Assembly (NCBI GenBank): GCA_019022495.1
Contig: JAFEKR010000010.1
Location: 1,736,001-1,800,000 of the forward strand
Length of the DNA: 64,000 bases
From: Epichloe hybrida
Lineage: Eukaryota > Ascomycota > Sordariomycetes > Hypocreales > Clavicipitaceae
Direction of reading: 5' to 3'
The translations under genes were made by a program, and so were the position numbers. Below the pieces are notes generated by a model, which worked only from the letters and a program-made list of their open reading frames with translations, ran no database searches and had not been told where the DNA came from. Shown here one piece after another: positions 1 through 10,759 of the stretch; the stretch's first letter is position 1, and every line of letters starts with the position of its first letter.

Positions 1-183
1 CCCAAGGTAGCCCTCCTCGTCAGATCTCGGTGTCAACTTCTAAATCGCGTCGACTATTGACTATGCGCTGTCCGACAGCACAAAGGTTGGTTCAAATCAG
101 GGCTTGCTGTTCCCGCTGTTCCCTGCAAACTCCAAGCGAGAGAATTCAGGGAGAAGTAAATCGCTTTTCAGTTGCTTCTCTTC

Positions 184-1782
184 TTATATGCGAAACATAT
201 CTGGCTCCCAGTATCCTCGTCGTTCGAAGCTGACTTCTTTATACGAACGGCAGTCAGGATGCCAATAATCTTCACTACTACCCAGCGGCCACATAACGGT
301 CAACAATACTTCATCAACCGCACACAACTCTGGCTTTCTCCACATGGTCCAACCGAGCCTCTTCTTTAGCGCAGCTACCAAGTTTTGGGAATCGTTCAAC
401 TGCTTCAACCTAGCCGTGTCATTCGCCGAGTCCTCGTGCACAATACCGTAGGCTGAGAATAGAGTCTCGCAAATATCCGACATGACACTTTGAATTGCAG
501 TATGTATCAGCTGATCCTCCAGGCTCCATAGATTTTGATGGATATACGCCGGCAGCAAATGGTGCTGCCGGCATAATCGCAACGCTTCTGCCGTCTTGTT
601 GTGGCCCGATTTCTCCTGTACGGATATACCTCCAGGCCGCGCTGGCGCATTGACGTACATCCGAGTTGCTACCCGCAATTCGCTTTTGACTAGATCCAAC
701 GGTTGTTTTGCTTCAGCTATCAATGACAATCTGCGTGCGTACCTTGTAGCAATCATATCCACGATAGCTTGCCAGTGAACAGTAAACCTCCTTGCTTTGG
801 TCGCGACATTGCGGAGGTACGCTTTTATATCCTTCAACTCATCAAGACCGGCAGCAGCGAGACGCTGAAGATCTGGCCGATTTGGATCAGTACTTGAAAT
901 GTTGACTGGGAAGAAGTAGCCAGACACCATGGAGGAGAAGTCAAGCCTAACTCTGTCACCACCAATTCCATCATATTCTTCTGAAACAGCCCTGGCCAAC
1001 TGGAAGATGTCCCTGACATCGACAGAGGGATATCCGCTACCAGAAGTCCGAGTTTGCATAACGAGATCCAGCCCTTTTTCAAAATCGCAGTAAATAACTT
1101 CGAAGCCTATTTCCGTTCGCATCAGACCGTCGTACCCCCATTGGACCAGCAAGTTGCAAATGCTCTCGGCCCTGCCCAGCTCGCCCATGAAAGAGGGCCG
1201 GTTTTCTGAAGTCTGATTTTCACGGAGAACAAGATCCTGAGTGTCCAAGGTTCCCATCGAGGTCTTTCCAGCACTCATTCCGTCAACGTAGAGCAGATTC
1301 AAATCGCGATTGGCCCGATAAGTGTGGAGGTATCCCGGGAAATAGGCATCGTTTTCGGCCAAGTCTCCTTTGATACCAGACATTGGCTTTTGCGCTTGAT
1401 CATTCGCGGAGCTTGTGCTGTCATCTTGCCGAAGAGAATTCCTGGTCCCATTCTTAGTGGAAAAAGCGAACGCCTCAGCGTGTTCAACTTCGAAAGCCAA
1501 CCATTCTGGACCGGCTGGGCGGTTTGCAGTGTGTGTTCCGTGATATAGCAAGTTGCCTTCAGGCATTATCGCCGGGATGAAGCTCAATCCATTGTGATAT
1601 ATGGCAGATCCCCACTGCCTGCCCGCAGAGTGTATTGCATTGAAGATGTGAGGGGCGTTTTTCTCAGCCGTTTGGTAATCCGGCGCTACTGAAGTTCTTG
1701 CATCGACAACGGCGCCGTGTATCGCGGGGCGGGCCATGAAGCAGAAGGCAATGACCCTCAAGAGAGGACCTCGAGTCAACAT
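184..1782 (-). CDS. Conserved fungal secreted protein of unknown function (LYHGT motif)
   Basis: Single-exon frame giving about 532 residues from the ATG at 1782. The frame stays open to an upstream ATG at 1857, but the 1782 start gives a plausible signal peptide (MLTRGPLLRVIAFCF followed by a small-residue cleavage region near AIHGA). Visible blocks are GLSFIPAIMPEGNLLYHGTH, then PEWLAFEVEHAEAFA, then a DLNLLYVDGMSAGKTSMGT-like block. I recall this pattern from uncharacterised proteins of many ascomycetes. LYHGT resembles the first catalytic block of some ADP-ribosyltransferase folds, but I see no convincing remainder of that fold, so no activity is assigned. The C-terminal half is charged, probably helical, with scattered Cys. 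It lies at the window edge, convergent with nothing; the next gene starts divergently at 2151. Confidence 0.75.
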   Translation of the reverse strand: MLTRGPLLRVIAFCFMARPAIHGAVVDARTSVAPDYQTAEKNAPHIFNAIHSAGRQWGSAIYHNGLSFIPAIMPEGNLLYHGTHTANRPAGPEWLAFEVEHAEAFAFSTKNGTRNSLRQDDSTSSANDQAQKPMSGIKGDLAENDAYFPGYLHTYRANRDLNLLYVDGMSAGKTSMGTLDTQDLVLRENQTSENRPSFMGELGRAESICNLLVQWGYDGLMRTEIGFEVIYCDFEKGLDLVMQTRTSGSGYPSVDVRDIFQLARAVSEEYDGIGGDRVRLDFSSMVSGYFFPVNISSTDPNRPDLQRLAAAGLDELKDIKAYLRNVATKARRFTVHWQAIVDMIATRYARRLSLIAEAKQPLDLVKSELRVATRMYVNAPARPGGISVQEKSGHNKTAEALRLCRQHHLLPAYIHQNLWSLEDQLIHTAIQSVMSDICETLFSAYGIVHEDSANDTARLKQLNDSQNLVAALKKRLGWTMWRKPELCAVDEVLLTVMWPLGSSEDYWHPDCRSYKEVSFERRGYWEPDMFRI

Positions 1783-2150
1783 TATGATGTGGAATTGCCC
1801 AACCCAGTAAAAGTCGCATATGCTGAGAATCATAGGCTTCAACAGCTGTCGTTTCAAGGCTTATGCCTAGTGTTTTTTTTTTCGTTTGTTTTTTTGAACA
1901 GAGTGATGGCGAGGGTTTGAAGGTCGCTACGAGACGCCGTCAACCCGTTGTGCTACTGCCTGCCAAGCCTGGCTCCTTCCTCCTTCCTACCTTGTCCCAC
2001 CTGCTGAGCAGCAGCTGCCGGCAACTGTTGCAGCCGAGGTTTATGTCATTTGTTTCCCCATGTACGGACGGACTAGTTAGTCTCTATGGCTTCCATGCTC
2101 ACACCCTCCTCTCGGGTATCTCGGGAATTCATTTCGAAACAATCCACCGC

Positions 2151-3379
2151 ATGAGCAGGAACTTGTCATCCCAACGCAAAATGGCCATGAATCCAGAACG
2201 TGCCCGAATGCTTGAAGAAAACGCCGACAGACCGTTCGAGCCATCTCCGACTCGGTTGGACGCCAAGACAATTCGTCTCACCGGTGCAAATCTTTTGGCT
2301 TCCAAACTCGACAGTGACATCGAAAATGGGTCGCTAGGCACGACCCTGAGCAAGCCGCAGCAAAAGCCCAATGACCAGAAGTCCCGTTCAATCCCCCGGA
2401 AACGACCACATGACGGAGCTGTAGTCAAGCAAAAAGTCAAGCGTAGTCGGCACAATGATACGCGAGAAAATTGGAGGGTGCCCCCTCTATTTCCTCCAGG
2501 TGCGTTTACCACAGAGTGTGAATGAACGCAGCTGATGTCTCTCAACCCCCCCGGGAAAAGCACCGCCATCCAATCAACACACAACCTATCTAACAGGCCT
2601 GCTCCGCAGCTGGCCGTTGCAACTTGTGCTAGAGCCTGCTGAAACGAAAAAATCATCACCATCGGCGGTCATGGACCATCGACTCGTCACAGAAGTCGGG
2701 CTGGTGATTACAGAGAATATACGTAAACATTCAAACCTGCCTGTACTACAACTGCCAAGTGTGGAGGAGACAGAGAAGGCGATTACCGAATCTCGGTGCT
2801 CCATCGCGCGCGTTGCTCGTGGCGAGTTGTTGGAAGATGTCTAGTGCACTCTTTCAGCGCATCAAAAGTATCAGGTGGCACGCCAGCTTCGAAAGTTCGT
2901 CCAGAAGATGCAAAATACGCCTAGCTCCGCTGACATGATGTCGCGGCGCGGCTCGGTAGCTTCTGGACAATTTTCTCTCATGCTCGACAAACATTTGAAC
3001 AGCACATACTGGGCGGTGAGATCCAAGCCTAGCCATGAGGATTTTGTGGCATTCTTGATTTCCTCCTTCTACTCCACTGTGCCGAAGCCCGTCACGGCGA
3101 CACTAGCTTATAAGTTGGGCGTTGACGCCCGCGTTGTCCTCACCCACGGGGAGCTTTGTCCCAGAAACATCATTGTTCATCAAGGCAAGCTTGTTCAGGT
3201 AACTGGTTGGGACTGCGCTGGCTGGTACCCAGAATGGTGGGACTATGTCAAGTTTTTTTGAAGCTCGGACGAGTGACAAGAACCTTGACTGGTACGATTA
3301 CGCAAAGGAGATATTTGCCAAGGAGTTCCACGCCGAGTTAGCGGCATACCAAGGGGTCGTACGATGCCAAACGCCATGA
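2151..3379 (+). pseudogene. Broken phosphotransferase (APH/choline-kinase-like) gene
   Basis: Exon 1 (2151-2499) encodes a basic, nuclear-signal-like N-terminus with RKRPHDGAVVKQKVKRSR. An intron at 2500-2596 (GTGCGT...CTAACAG) joins it in phase to the phosphotransferase part. Family landmarks are ARQLRKFVQKM, HGELCPRNIIVHQGK and WDCAGWYPEWWDYVKF. Three kinds of damage are visible. An in-frame TAG at 2842-2844 stands where relatives have Trp (TGG to TAG). A one-base gain in a T7 run at 3253-3259 shifts the frame before the conserved ending FEARTSDKNLDWYDY...VVRCQTP, which stops at 3377-3379. Both catalytic acids are changed: HGD to HGE, and the metal-binding Asp before Trp (IDW) to Gly (TGW). 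Part of the N-lobe also looks deleted. The combination argues for a dead gene, not a sequencing slip. Confidence 0.75.
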
Positions 3380-3677
3380 CCGATCGTGGCAAGTACGTTG
3401 CCAGATACCTGCAATGGACGTCGGTCCGTATCGTTTTTGGGGGCTGGTCTAAAAATGATCTGACGTCGTCTTTATCGGCGAAATATTCGCTATCGCCGTG
3501 GCCGTGTTTCGGTGTGCAATATGGTTATGATAGGCGCATTCATATATTTTGAGAACTTGGATCCGTCTGATTATGCTGGTTGGAACATGCAAGTACATAT
3601 GGTGGCAGAAGCTTTGCAATTTACATGTATTGAAAAAAAAAAAAATCCTTGTTAGCAGGCACAAGCCGACGTCGTCA

Positions 3678-4571
3678 TTACTTTTGAAATCGCTCAGAGA
3701 CAGTGCCCCAGTTAATAACCTCCCAGATGGCACTGAAGTACTCGGCCTTGCGGTTCTGGTATTGCAGATAGTATGCGTGCTCCCAGGCGTCGATTCCGAG
3801 AAGAGGCTCGAGATTGCCAGTAACAGGATCCTGATTGGCTCGAGTAACCAGTCCAAGAGTACCCGAAGTCTTGTCCTTGACGAGCCAGGCCCATCCAGAG
3901 CCCTGAATTCCGGCAAGAGCAGCATTGGTCTGCTTCTTTAGGTTTTCGAACGATGCGAAGTCTTTATTGATGGCAGTCTATGTTCCGATACAGGCTGCGT
4001 GTCAGTAACCGATGTCGTCCTCTCGAGGGATCCCATGAGTGGGTGGGATCTGGGTTCAACGTACCAGAAGCTTGCCCTCGGGCTCACCACCACCGCCCTT
4101 GCCATTGGGAGCAAGATTTTCCCAGAAGAGAGAGTGGTTGACGTGGCCGCCACCGTGGAAGTTGAGCAAAGGCGCCTGAGCGGCGGCAGCCTTGGCATCG
4201 CCCTTGGCCCGCGCATCACCCAGAGCTTCAATGGCGGCATTGTAGCTATTCACATAGGTCTGGTGGTGCTTGGAGTGGTGGAGCTCCATGATTTGACCGG
4301 AAATATGAGGCTCGAGGGCAGCGTAGTCATCTATTTGGTGCAAGCTGTCAGCAGCGAGGTTCTTTCCCGCGGCGCATGCGCAAGCGCAAGTTTCGCGCAG
4401 ACGGATCGCACTGGCTACGTCTCAAGAAGAGGAGGGATCTCGCTTACAAGGAAGGTCAGGCAGCGTAGCCTTGCCGCGGGCGAAGCTGGTGCTGGCCATG
4501 GAGGCCATGGGCTTGGCGGCGCGGAGGCCAGCCCGGACGACGGGCGTGGTGCGAAGCAGAGCAGGTGACAT
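3678..4571 (-). CDS. sod2: Mitochondrial manganese superoxide dismutase
   Basis: Converts superoxide to hydrogen peroxide and oxygen in the mitochondrial matrix. Three exons (4571-4448, 4330-4065, 3977-3678) with introns of 117 and 87 nt give 229 residues, the usual family length. The N-terminus is Arg/Ala/Ser-rich without acids ([20 protein letters not shown]), a mitochondrial presequence. Exon 1 ends LPDLP and joins [12 protein letters not shown]. Metal ligands are in [22 protein letters not shown] and [24 protein letters not shown] supplies the Gln of the manganese (not iron) type. The start follows the splice frame; 5'-most alternatives are out of frame. It is convergent with the broken phosphotransferase and head-to-head with Psf3. 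Confidence 0.95.
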
Positions 4572-5538
4572 GATGGGGAGATGTGCTTCTCAAGCAAAGT
4601 CAGCGGAAATAGAAGCCATGTGACGAGTTGGATGGTCGGTGGCTTACCAATTGATTGAAGCAAAGCGGTGGATTGATGAGATGTAGTTGGGGAGAAAGAC
4701 GAAAGCCAGAGAGCTCAGCGTAGGTAGTAGGTAGGGTGGAGCAGAGGAGAGGAGGACCTGGAGAGCTTCGTTGGTTTTCGGGCGACAACGTCGGTCGGCG
4801 TCAGCTTGTCGTCACTGTGGATTCGCGTGGGCGGGGCACCTGCGTGGGCGAGATTGTGATTTTGAATCTGTCAACATGCTACTTCTAGCTGTGTCATGGT
4901 CGATTTACCTTGATTTACTTTGATTCACTTTCTTTCTTTCTTTCCTTTTCTTTTTTTTTTGGGGGTGGGGTGGGGGGGGGAAATTACGAGTATTCCTCTT
5001 GACTTTTTAGTTCTTTCGACAATGTGCATTATACAAGAGCAGTGTATTGTATAAGTGTTTCTTAGCATCTCAGGCCACTGTGCAGGTGAGTGTACTACGA
5101 GTTAGGAATAATGATACTCAATACTCAGCCAAGGACGTGAGCTCTCGTGGTCTGGATTGAGGTCCGAGGATAAAGCACGAATCCGATCGGACGCGAGCGC
5201 ACTTCCGAGGTGACCATCGGTGATTTAAATGAATAAGTGACTTTATCCTGTGTTGGCAGCTTTTAAGGAGTTCCCAAACGTTCTCAAAATCAAATACGAC
5301 CGCGCTGTTACGGTGCTAGTCTAATAATAAATGAACATCAAGATCATTGCTACTGACGACAAACTGCATCCCTTGGTGATCACGTGTCTTCGCTGCCCAG
5401 ACGCGTCTTGTCTTGGAGAGGGGGGGGGGCAGATCGCGGCACGTGTTACGTACCCATTTGTCCCCCGCGACAAATCTTACACTGCCCAACGTCCAAGAAA
5501 CGACAAACGACTTCTCCATCCGTTCTCGACAAGCCACC
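4572..5538. other. Divergent spacer sod2 / psf3
   Basis: No gene seen. Contains a CTTT-rich then G-rich tract at about 4920-4980. Both promoters must lie here. Confidence 0.6.
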
Positions 5539-6159
5539 ATGTCGTACTACGACGTGGACGCCATCCTGACTGATGCGGAGGTAATTCCCACTCGCCATCA
5601 AATGTCCCCCCTTCTTGCCGTTCCTCGTCCAAGCCCCAAATTCTGATCAACCCATTCCAACCAGAAAGTCCCATGTCAATTCGAGCTCGACGTCCCATAC
5701 CTGGGCCACCTCGACAACAGCTCGGGCCTCAAGCCAGGCACAGCGCTATCTCTGCCCCTCTGGCTCGCCGAGATGCTGGCCCTCGCCTCGGCAGGCGACG
5801 ACTCCAAAGCCCCGCTGACGCTGAACCTCCCGCCCTGTCTGTCGGACCAGGTCATCAACGCACTGAAGGCCGACCCCCGGGCCGTCGCGCTGCGCGACCA
5901 AAGCGCGCATTTCTACGGCATAGGCGTCAGGATGCTAGATCTGTTCGACGAGAGAGAACTGGGCGCCGTGTTGAGGAGGACGTTTGTCGTGAGAGCCGGC
6001 GACGTGGGCTTGCACGCGCGCAAGGCAGACGAGGGCGTGGGAGGACAAGGGGAGGAGTTCCTGCGCGGGCTGGAGGAGTGGGAGAGGAGGCTGTTCAGAA
6101 GGGGCCATGAGGGGGTCAAACACTGCAAGGAGTGGGCGGAGAGTGTGAAGAAGATGTGA
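5539..6159 (+). CDS. psf3: DNA replication complex GINS subunit Psf3
   Basis: Psf3 is one of four subunits of GINS, which with Cdc45 and Mcm2-7 forms the replicative CMG helicase in the nucleus. Exon 1 (5539-5580) encodes MSYYDVDAILTDAE. An 84-nt intron (5581-5664) follows. Exon 2 (5665-6159) continues KVPCQFELDVPYLGHLD, then GLKPGTALSLPLWLAEMLA, then LPPCLSDQVINALKADPRAV and HFYGIGVRMLDLF, ending EEFLRGLEEWERRLFRRGHEG...KKM. The total is 178 residues, as expected for fungal Psf3. The MSYYDVDAIL start and the LPLWLAE block are family hallmarks. The start has a good context (CCACCATG). The gene is divergent from sod2 over about 970 bp. Confidence 0.93.
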
Positions 6160-7713
6160 GGTAAGGGCGTGAAAGACTTGGGGGGGGGGGGGATTTGTTT
6201 TATTCTGGGATATTGAAGCTATTTTTTTTTAAATTTGTGTGTTTTGTTCCTAGATTGGTGTTGAGAGAATTGGAAGAGACACGAGATACCATAGACGGGA
6301 ACATTTCACGAATCATGACACAAGCAGACCATTTCGAGATTCCCCCATTTTACATATATATATATATATAAAACGCACATTACTGAACTATTTAATCCTC
6401 TCCCTCCCCTCCCTCGAGAGCATGCCACCAGATGAACTAAACTGGCCGAGGGGCGGGGGCATGGCCTGCTCGAGCATCTGGATCGGTGCGAGGAGGTGCC
6501 ATTGAGCTTGGCGAGGAGGTGGTGACCAGCGGTACGAGAATGTCATGGGCTGGATTTGAGGAACTCGGTCAAGGCTATGATGACGGGTGTCATGCTGGCA
6601 GAGACGAGAGCTGTCTGGGGTAGAGGACGAAAACGTTGAAAAAGGCATAAAACCATGGCTCCGTCGCACGTAGTTGAAAACTTGAATCAAAGACCTTAAC
6701 TATTACTTGGTAGTGTGGGGCTAGCAACTCAGTTTTCTCGTCACTAATAATAAACGCCTCAAACACGCGGGAGTACAACATGTTCCAATGTGCATGTTCT
6801 CGGCCTTTCGCTCCAGCATGCTTGACTTGACGTGTTCATGGTGTGTATTCTGTATTCTACTAACATCTTGACCATTGAACGCCTAGGACCTGTCCTCCCT
6901 CCATGATTGCGCCGCTGTTGTTATCCAAGATCTATATGTGATCGTATGTCTTCATCGCCGAAATGACCCCCCCCCCCTTCCCCCCAGAGTAATCCAAGCC
7001 AAATGTACACGATTCGCGAGTGTGTCCACGCTCCTGATCAAAGAACAAGAGTTCTGTGGTAAGTCAAAGACAAAGAAACGATATAACTAGAGCTAAAAAA
7101 AAAAGTCATCATCCTGTCGTCAGAAAACTCCTCTAGAACATGACAGACCGGTCGCCAAATATAATCATATCGTCTTTGCCCAACCTGATGGGCGAAGTGT
7201 CAGGTCATGACTCCAGAGTATCTGCATGGGATATGACCCGAAGCTGACCTCAGAAAACGTGGTAGAAAACAGCGCAATCCCCAAGATTTATGCGGTTGTA
7301 GTCGTGGCATCACCACAAGACAACCAGATTTCCAAGAATATGAATCAAACGTATCCAGCCCCCCCCCCCCTTGTCCGAAAACATATCTTTGCAGAACTGA
7401 CTAAACCAGAAAAAAAAAGACAAGGAAAAAAGACTGAAAGACGAAACCTTTAGCCGAAGAAGAAAAGAGCAAAAGAACACAATCTGATGCATGTGATGGT
7501 GTAGAAGAAAGAAAGAGGAAAGAAGCAGATGCTTGCGAGTGACGGTTGCAGGAGTCAATCTGACCCGTGGTGGTTGCATCAATGGTAGAAGGCAATAATC
7601 ACTAGTCAGCAAGATGAGAATGACTTCCTTCTGAAAGAGCGACCGGCCCATCGACTGAAACAGCGCGAAAAACAATTGCAAGAAAGCCACCGCGTCATAA
7701 AATGAGATGTCTG
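6160..7713. other. Spacer psf3 / C2H2 gene (convergent)
   Basis: Short frames only. Contains G9-10 and T8 runs near 6180-6230, a (TA)n tract at about 6354-6370 and a C-run near 6967. Mostly 3' untranslated and intergenic DNA. Confidence 0.55.
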
Positions 7714-9678
7714 CTAAATGTTGTTCATGGGCCACGGATAGTTTTGGACTTCGCTGTAAAAGTCGGCAGGCGCAAATGTCGGGTCAAAGCTGACATCGCC
7801 ATCAACAGAAGCAGAAATGGCATAGATCGGATGGCTGACGAGAGGCATGGTGTCGTAGGAAGTGTCATTCACATGGGCGACCTCATCCGATGCGGCGCCA
7901 TCACCAGCAACAAGTGCGCTGTCAAGGTGCGCCTGAGAGGCATCCTGCAACAATATCTCGTAGTCGTAGTCGACATCGTAGTCACGCGCATCTCTGTCCA
8001 CGCCTTGCTCCAAGATCCAGTCAATTTTTTCAACACCTAGAGCATTTGCGCCAGCATCAACAACGGAGATTGAGCTGGAGACTGGCTCTTCGTCATCCTC
8101 ACAGCCGACAAGAACCTCCTCGAACCAAAGCTTCAGCTCCGACATGGAAGGCCAATCCCCGCCACCCTTCCCACCTCGTTTCTCATCATTGGGTTTCTTA
8201 TTCTTGCCCCGAGTAGCCTTGGGCTTGAAATGGATGCGGCGCAAGTGATCGGCGGCATTATAATAAGCGCCGTATCTTTTGCCACTGGAGCACGACTTAC
8301 ACTCCGATAATGGCTGAATGGCAATCACTGTAGACACGAGTCCGACCGTGGCCGGATCCCGACACACATACTTCTTGACGACACCCTTGTGTTTGGCGTT
8401 GAGATGGCGACGAAGTTCATGATCCCCACGAAAGCCTTCGGGATGCTCACCGCACTTGGTACAAAAGACTTTTGGGCCCTTGGGTCGCCGATATGGAGCC
8501 TTCTGTAGGACAAACTTGCCCCCTCTACCATGTGTTGTCGTTTTTTTGGTTGCCAGAGAATCCGATGTGCCATCATGCTTGGGGCGGAGTTTGGTGACCT
8601 TTCCATTCTCTACTTGTTTCGTCAGAGTCTCGCGAAGGCGATGTTCGGAGTTGGAGCCCGATGATCTTGCGCTTGTGGAGCTAGTGTTGGATACCGAGCG
8701 TTGCATCGACAGCGAGGCGCTAGGAGAAAGAAACACGGCAGTATTGGATGTGGACGGGGGATATCTGTGAGCAGGCGCAAAGCTGGAGCCTATGGCAAGC
8801 AAATCGGCATGGGGAGCGGAACTCATTGCACAGTGGGCATCCTCTTCGATCGGCTGAATAGGTGCCTGGGCAGAAAGCTCCTCGGTGTGGCAGGAATGAG
8901 AAGACGGAAGTCTCATCATGTTGGCACCACTGCTGCCTCCATAGGCACTGTTCTGCCTAGTAAGCGGCTGGGCAGATTCGAAAGCAGAACGTCCCGACAC
9001 CATGGAGGGAGGAGCGGATGGTACGATGTTGCTGCGGGCTTCATCAGGCGGCAAGTATGTTCGGGCAGAAGCCGAGTAGGACTGCTCATCGCACCATCTG
9101 GCGGAAAGATAGCTGCAAGGATGAATACCAACTTCGGGAACCATGCTGTTCTCATCAACGCTGGCCAAAGGGCCTTGGCTCGGGGCAGCACGAAAGGGAG
9201 AGGGCTCATTTGCAAAGCCCGAAGTGCTAGTGGTGAAGGAAGCGGCTGCACCGCCGTACATAGAGGCAATGTCAAAGTCGGAATGACTGGAGAAACTGCG
9301 AGCCCTGCATTGCAAAGGACGATCTTGTTGTGAACATGCCCGCTGGCGGGTGGGTGCTCGCCACTCGGAGCCACATCGATTCTGCGTTATATGGGTTAAT
9401 AAACAATTACATGGAGAGCTTGAGAAAGAAAAAGAGAAAAACGGATGAGATTGTCTTACATCCATGGCGGCATCTAGAGAAGCTCGGCGATTCCTATATG
9501 GATGGCTGGTCCAGCATGGAGAAAGGTTGGCGGAGGAGTCTGGCGTGGGCCAATGCTGATTTGCAAGCTGGGTACGGAGCAACTCGACAGAAGCAGTCAG
9601 GTTTTGAACTTGGAGTTGAAGCTGGAGCTTTTCCTCTCCATCAGTCGGGTTGCTCGTCTTGTTGCTCGTCTTGATCAT
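7714..9678 (-). CDS. C2H2 zinc-finger protein, putative transcription factor
   Basis: Two exons: 9678-9460 and 9381-7714, with a 78-nt intron (9459-9382, GTAAGA...CGCAG, branch-like TTAAC). This intron is a multiple of three and would read through if retained. The protein is about 628 residues. An in-frame ATG at 9744 would add 22 Cys/His-rich residues; I prefer the later ATG, which is followed by a helical segment (KLQLQLQVQNLTASVELLRTQ). The middle is long, Ser-rich and disordered. Two adjacent C2H2 fingers near the C-terminus read CTKCGEHPEGFRGDHELRRH...H and CKSC...GAYYNAADHLRRIH, followed by a Gly/Lys-rich linker (KRGGKGGGDWP). This paired, atypical finger arrangement is common in uncharacterised Sordariomycete regulators. 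An acidic tail follows. Targets are unknown. Confidence 0.85.
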   Translation of the reverse strand: MIKTSNKTSNPTDGEEKLQLQLQVQNLTASVELLRTQLANQHWPTPDSSANLSPCWTSHPYRNRRASLDAAMDVRQSHPFFSFSFSSSPCNCLLTHITQNRCGSEWRAPTRQRACSQQDRPLQCRARSFSSHSDFDIASMYGGAAASFTTSTSGFANEPSPFRAAPSQGPLASVDENSMVPEVGIHPCSYLSARWCDEQSYSASARTYLPPDEARSNIVPSAPPSMVSGRSAFESAQPLTRQNSAYGGSSGANMMRLPSSHSCHTEELSAQAPIQPIEEDAHCAMSSAPHADLLAIGSSFAPAHRYPPSTSNTAVFLSPSASLSMQRSVSNTSSTSARSSGSNSEHRLRETLTKQVENGKVTKLRPKHDGTSDSLATKKTTTHGRGGKFVLQKAPYRRPKGPKVFCTKCGEHPEGFRGDHELRRHLNAKHKGVVKKYVCRDPATVGLVSTVIAIQPLSECKSCSSGKRYGAYYNAADHLRRIHFKPKATRGKNKKPNDEKRGGKGGGDWPSMSELKLWFEEVLVGCEDDEEPVSSSISVVDAGANALGVEKIDWILEQGVDRDARDYDVDYDYEILLQDASQAHLDSALVAGDGAASDEVAHVNDTSYDTMPLVSHPIYAISASVDGDVSFDPTFAPADFYSEVQNYPWPMNNI

Positions 9679-10759
9679 GGTTCGAATGACAGATCGGCAG
9701 TGGTCAATTATTCGGAATGAGTGGTGGCACTGGCAGCCTCTCACGCTCTCTGCCTGGCGTTTGCAACTGGCCGCGCCGCAGGTCGAGGGGCCGCAGTCAT
9801 AGTTAGCGTATGTGTTCTACTAGCCCCATTATATATTTAAGACGTGTCTTTACCTTTTTTTTTCTTATTTTCTACTTTTTACCCAAGTCAGTGGCGGATG
9901 TTTGATGATGGGTTGATGGTTGATGCAGTTGTCTCAGACGGTGCGCTGCAAAGTGGACGGGGTGCAAGGATGACGATTGACGGTGCAATGGTTATACCGC
10001 AGCCTCGGGTTACAAGGCCGCACAAACAAGTAACGAAACTAGAATGCGGGGACGACTGATTTGACTATCTGGGTGTAGAATGCTAACAGCCTGATGGTGG
10101 CTAGCAAGCACTATGTTGGAAAGGAGATGAGGGAGGAGGAGGGAAAGATGGGCATGAGGGAGATGGGCGGATTTAAAGGCGTTCAGTCCAGCGGCGGCGG
10201 TTCGAATGAGGCGACCAGATTCTCTCAACGTGTGTGCCAATCAATGTGCCTGCGCCTCGGTGTGCCAATCAAGAAGTCAAGTGCACCTTGCTAATTATTA
10301 TAGGGCCTATAGGCGGGTTGAGAAAAAACCATGGGGGATGCGATGCGGCTCTGCTGGAGTCTTGCACGTCTTGCACGTCTTGCTCGTCTTGCACCTCTTG
10401 CACCTCTTGCACCTCTTGCACCAGTGCAACTTGTTGGAAGTATCCTCCATATACATAGATGAATAAAAATGCACCTCGACTTCCCAGAAAGGCAATTCGT
10501 CGACCGAGCTGGTGGGGACAACTAAACGCGCATCCGAGTATTATGCGGGTGCGGATGCCCCCTCTTGTCCTATTTTTAAGAACTACCTAACAACTTTTTT
10601 TTTGGGGGGGGGGGCTGGCGCGGCAAATCTTCGGCATTCCGCAATGACACCTTGGCAACTAAAGGACGGGAAGCCAAGTCTCCATCAACCCCAACGTTCC
10701 TCTCTCAGAACCACCAATCTTTTTATGCCCATGTAAGGTATAGGACAAGCCGCGGCAAA
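9679..10759. other. Divergent spacer C2H2 gene / yos9
   Basis: No gene seen. Holds the 9-bp minisatellite at 10361-10423 and a T/G homopolymer stretch near 10590. Confidence 0.55.
10361..10423. repeat. 9-bp minisatellite, seven units
   Basis: Seven head-to-tail copies of CTTGCACGT / CTTGCACCT with one variant (CTTGCTCGT). It lies in the divergent spacer between the zinc-finger gene and YOS9. The first units contain CACGTC; any regulatory role is speculative. Confidence 0.85.
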
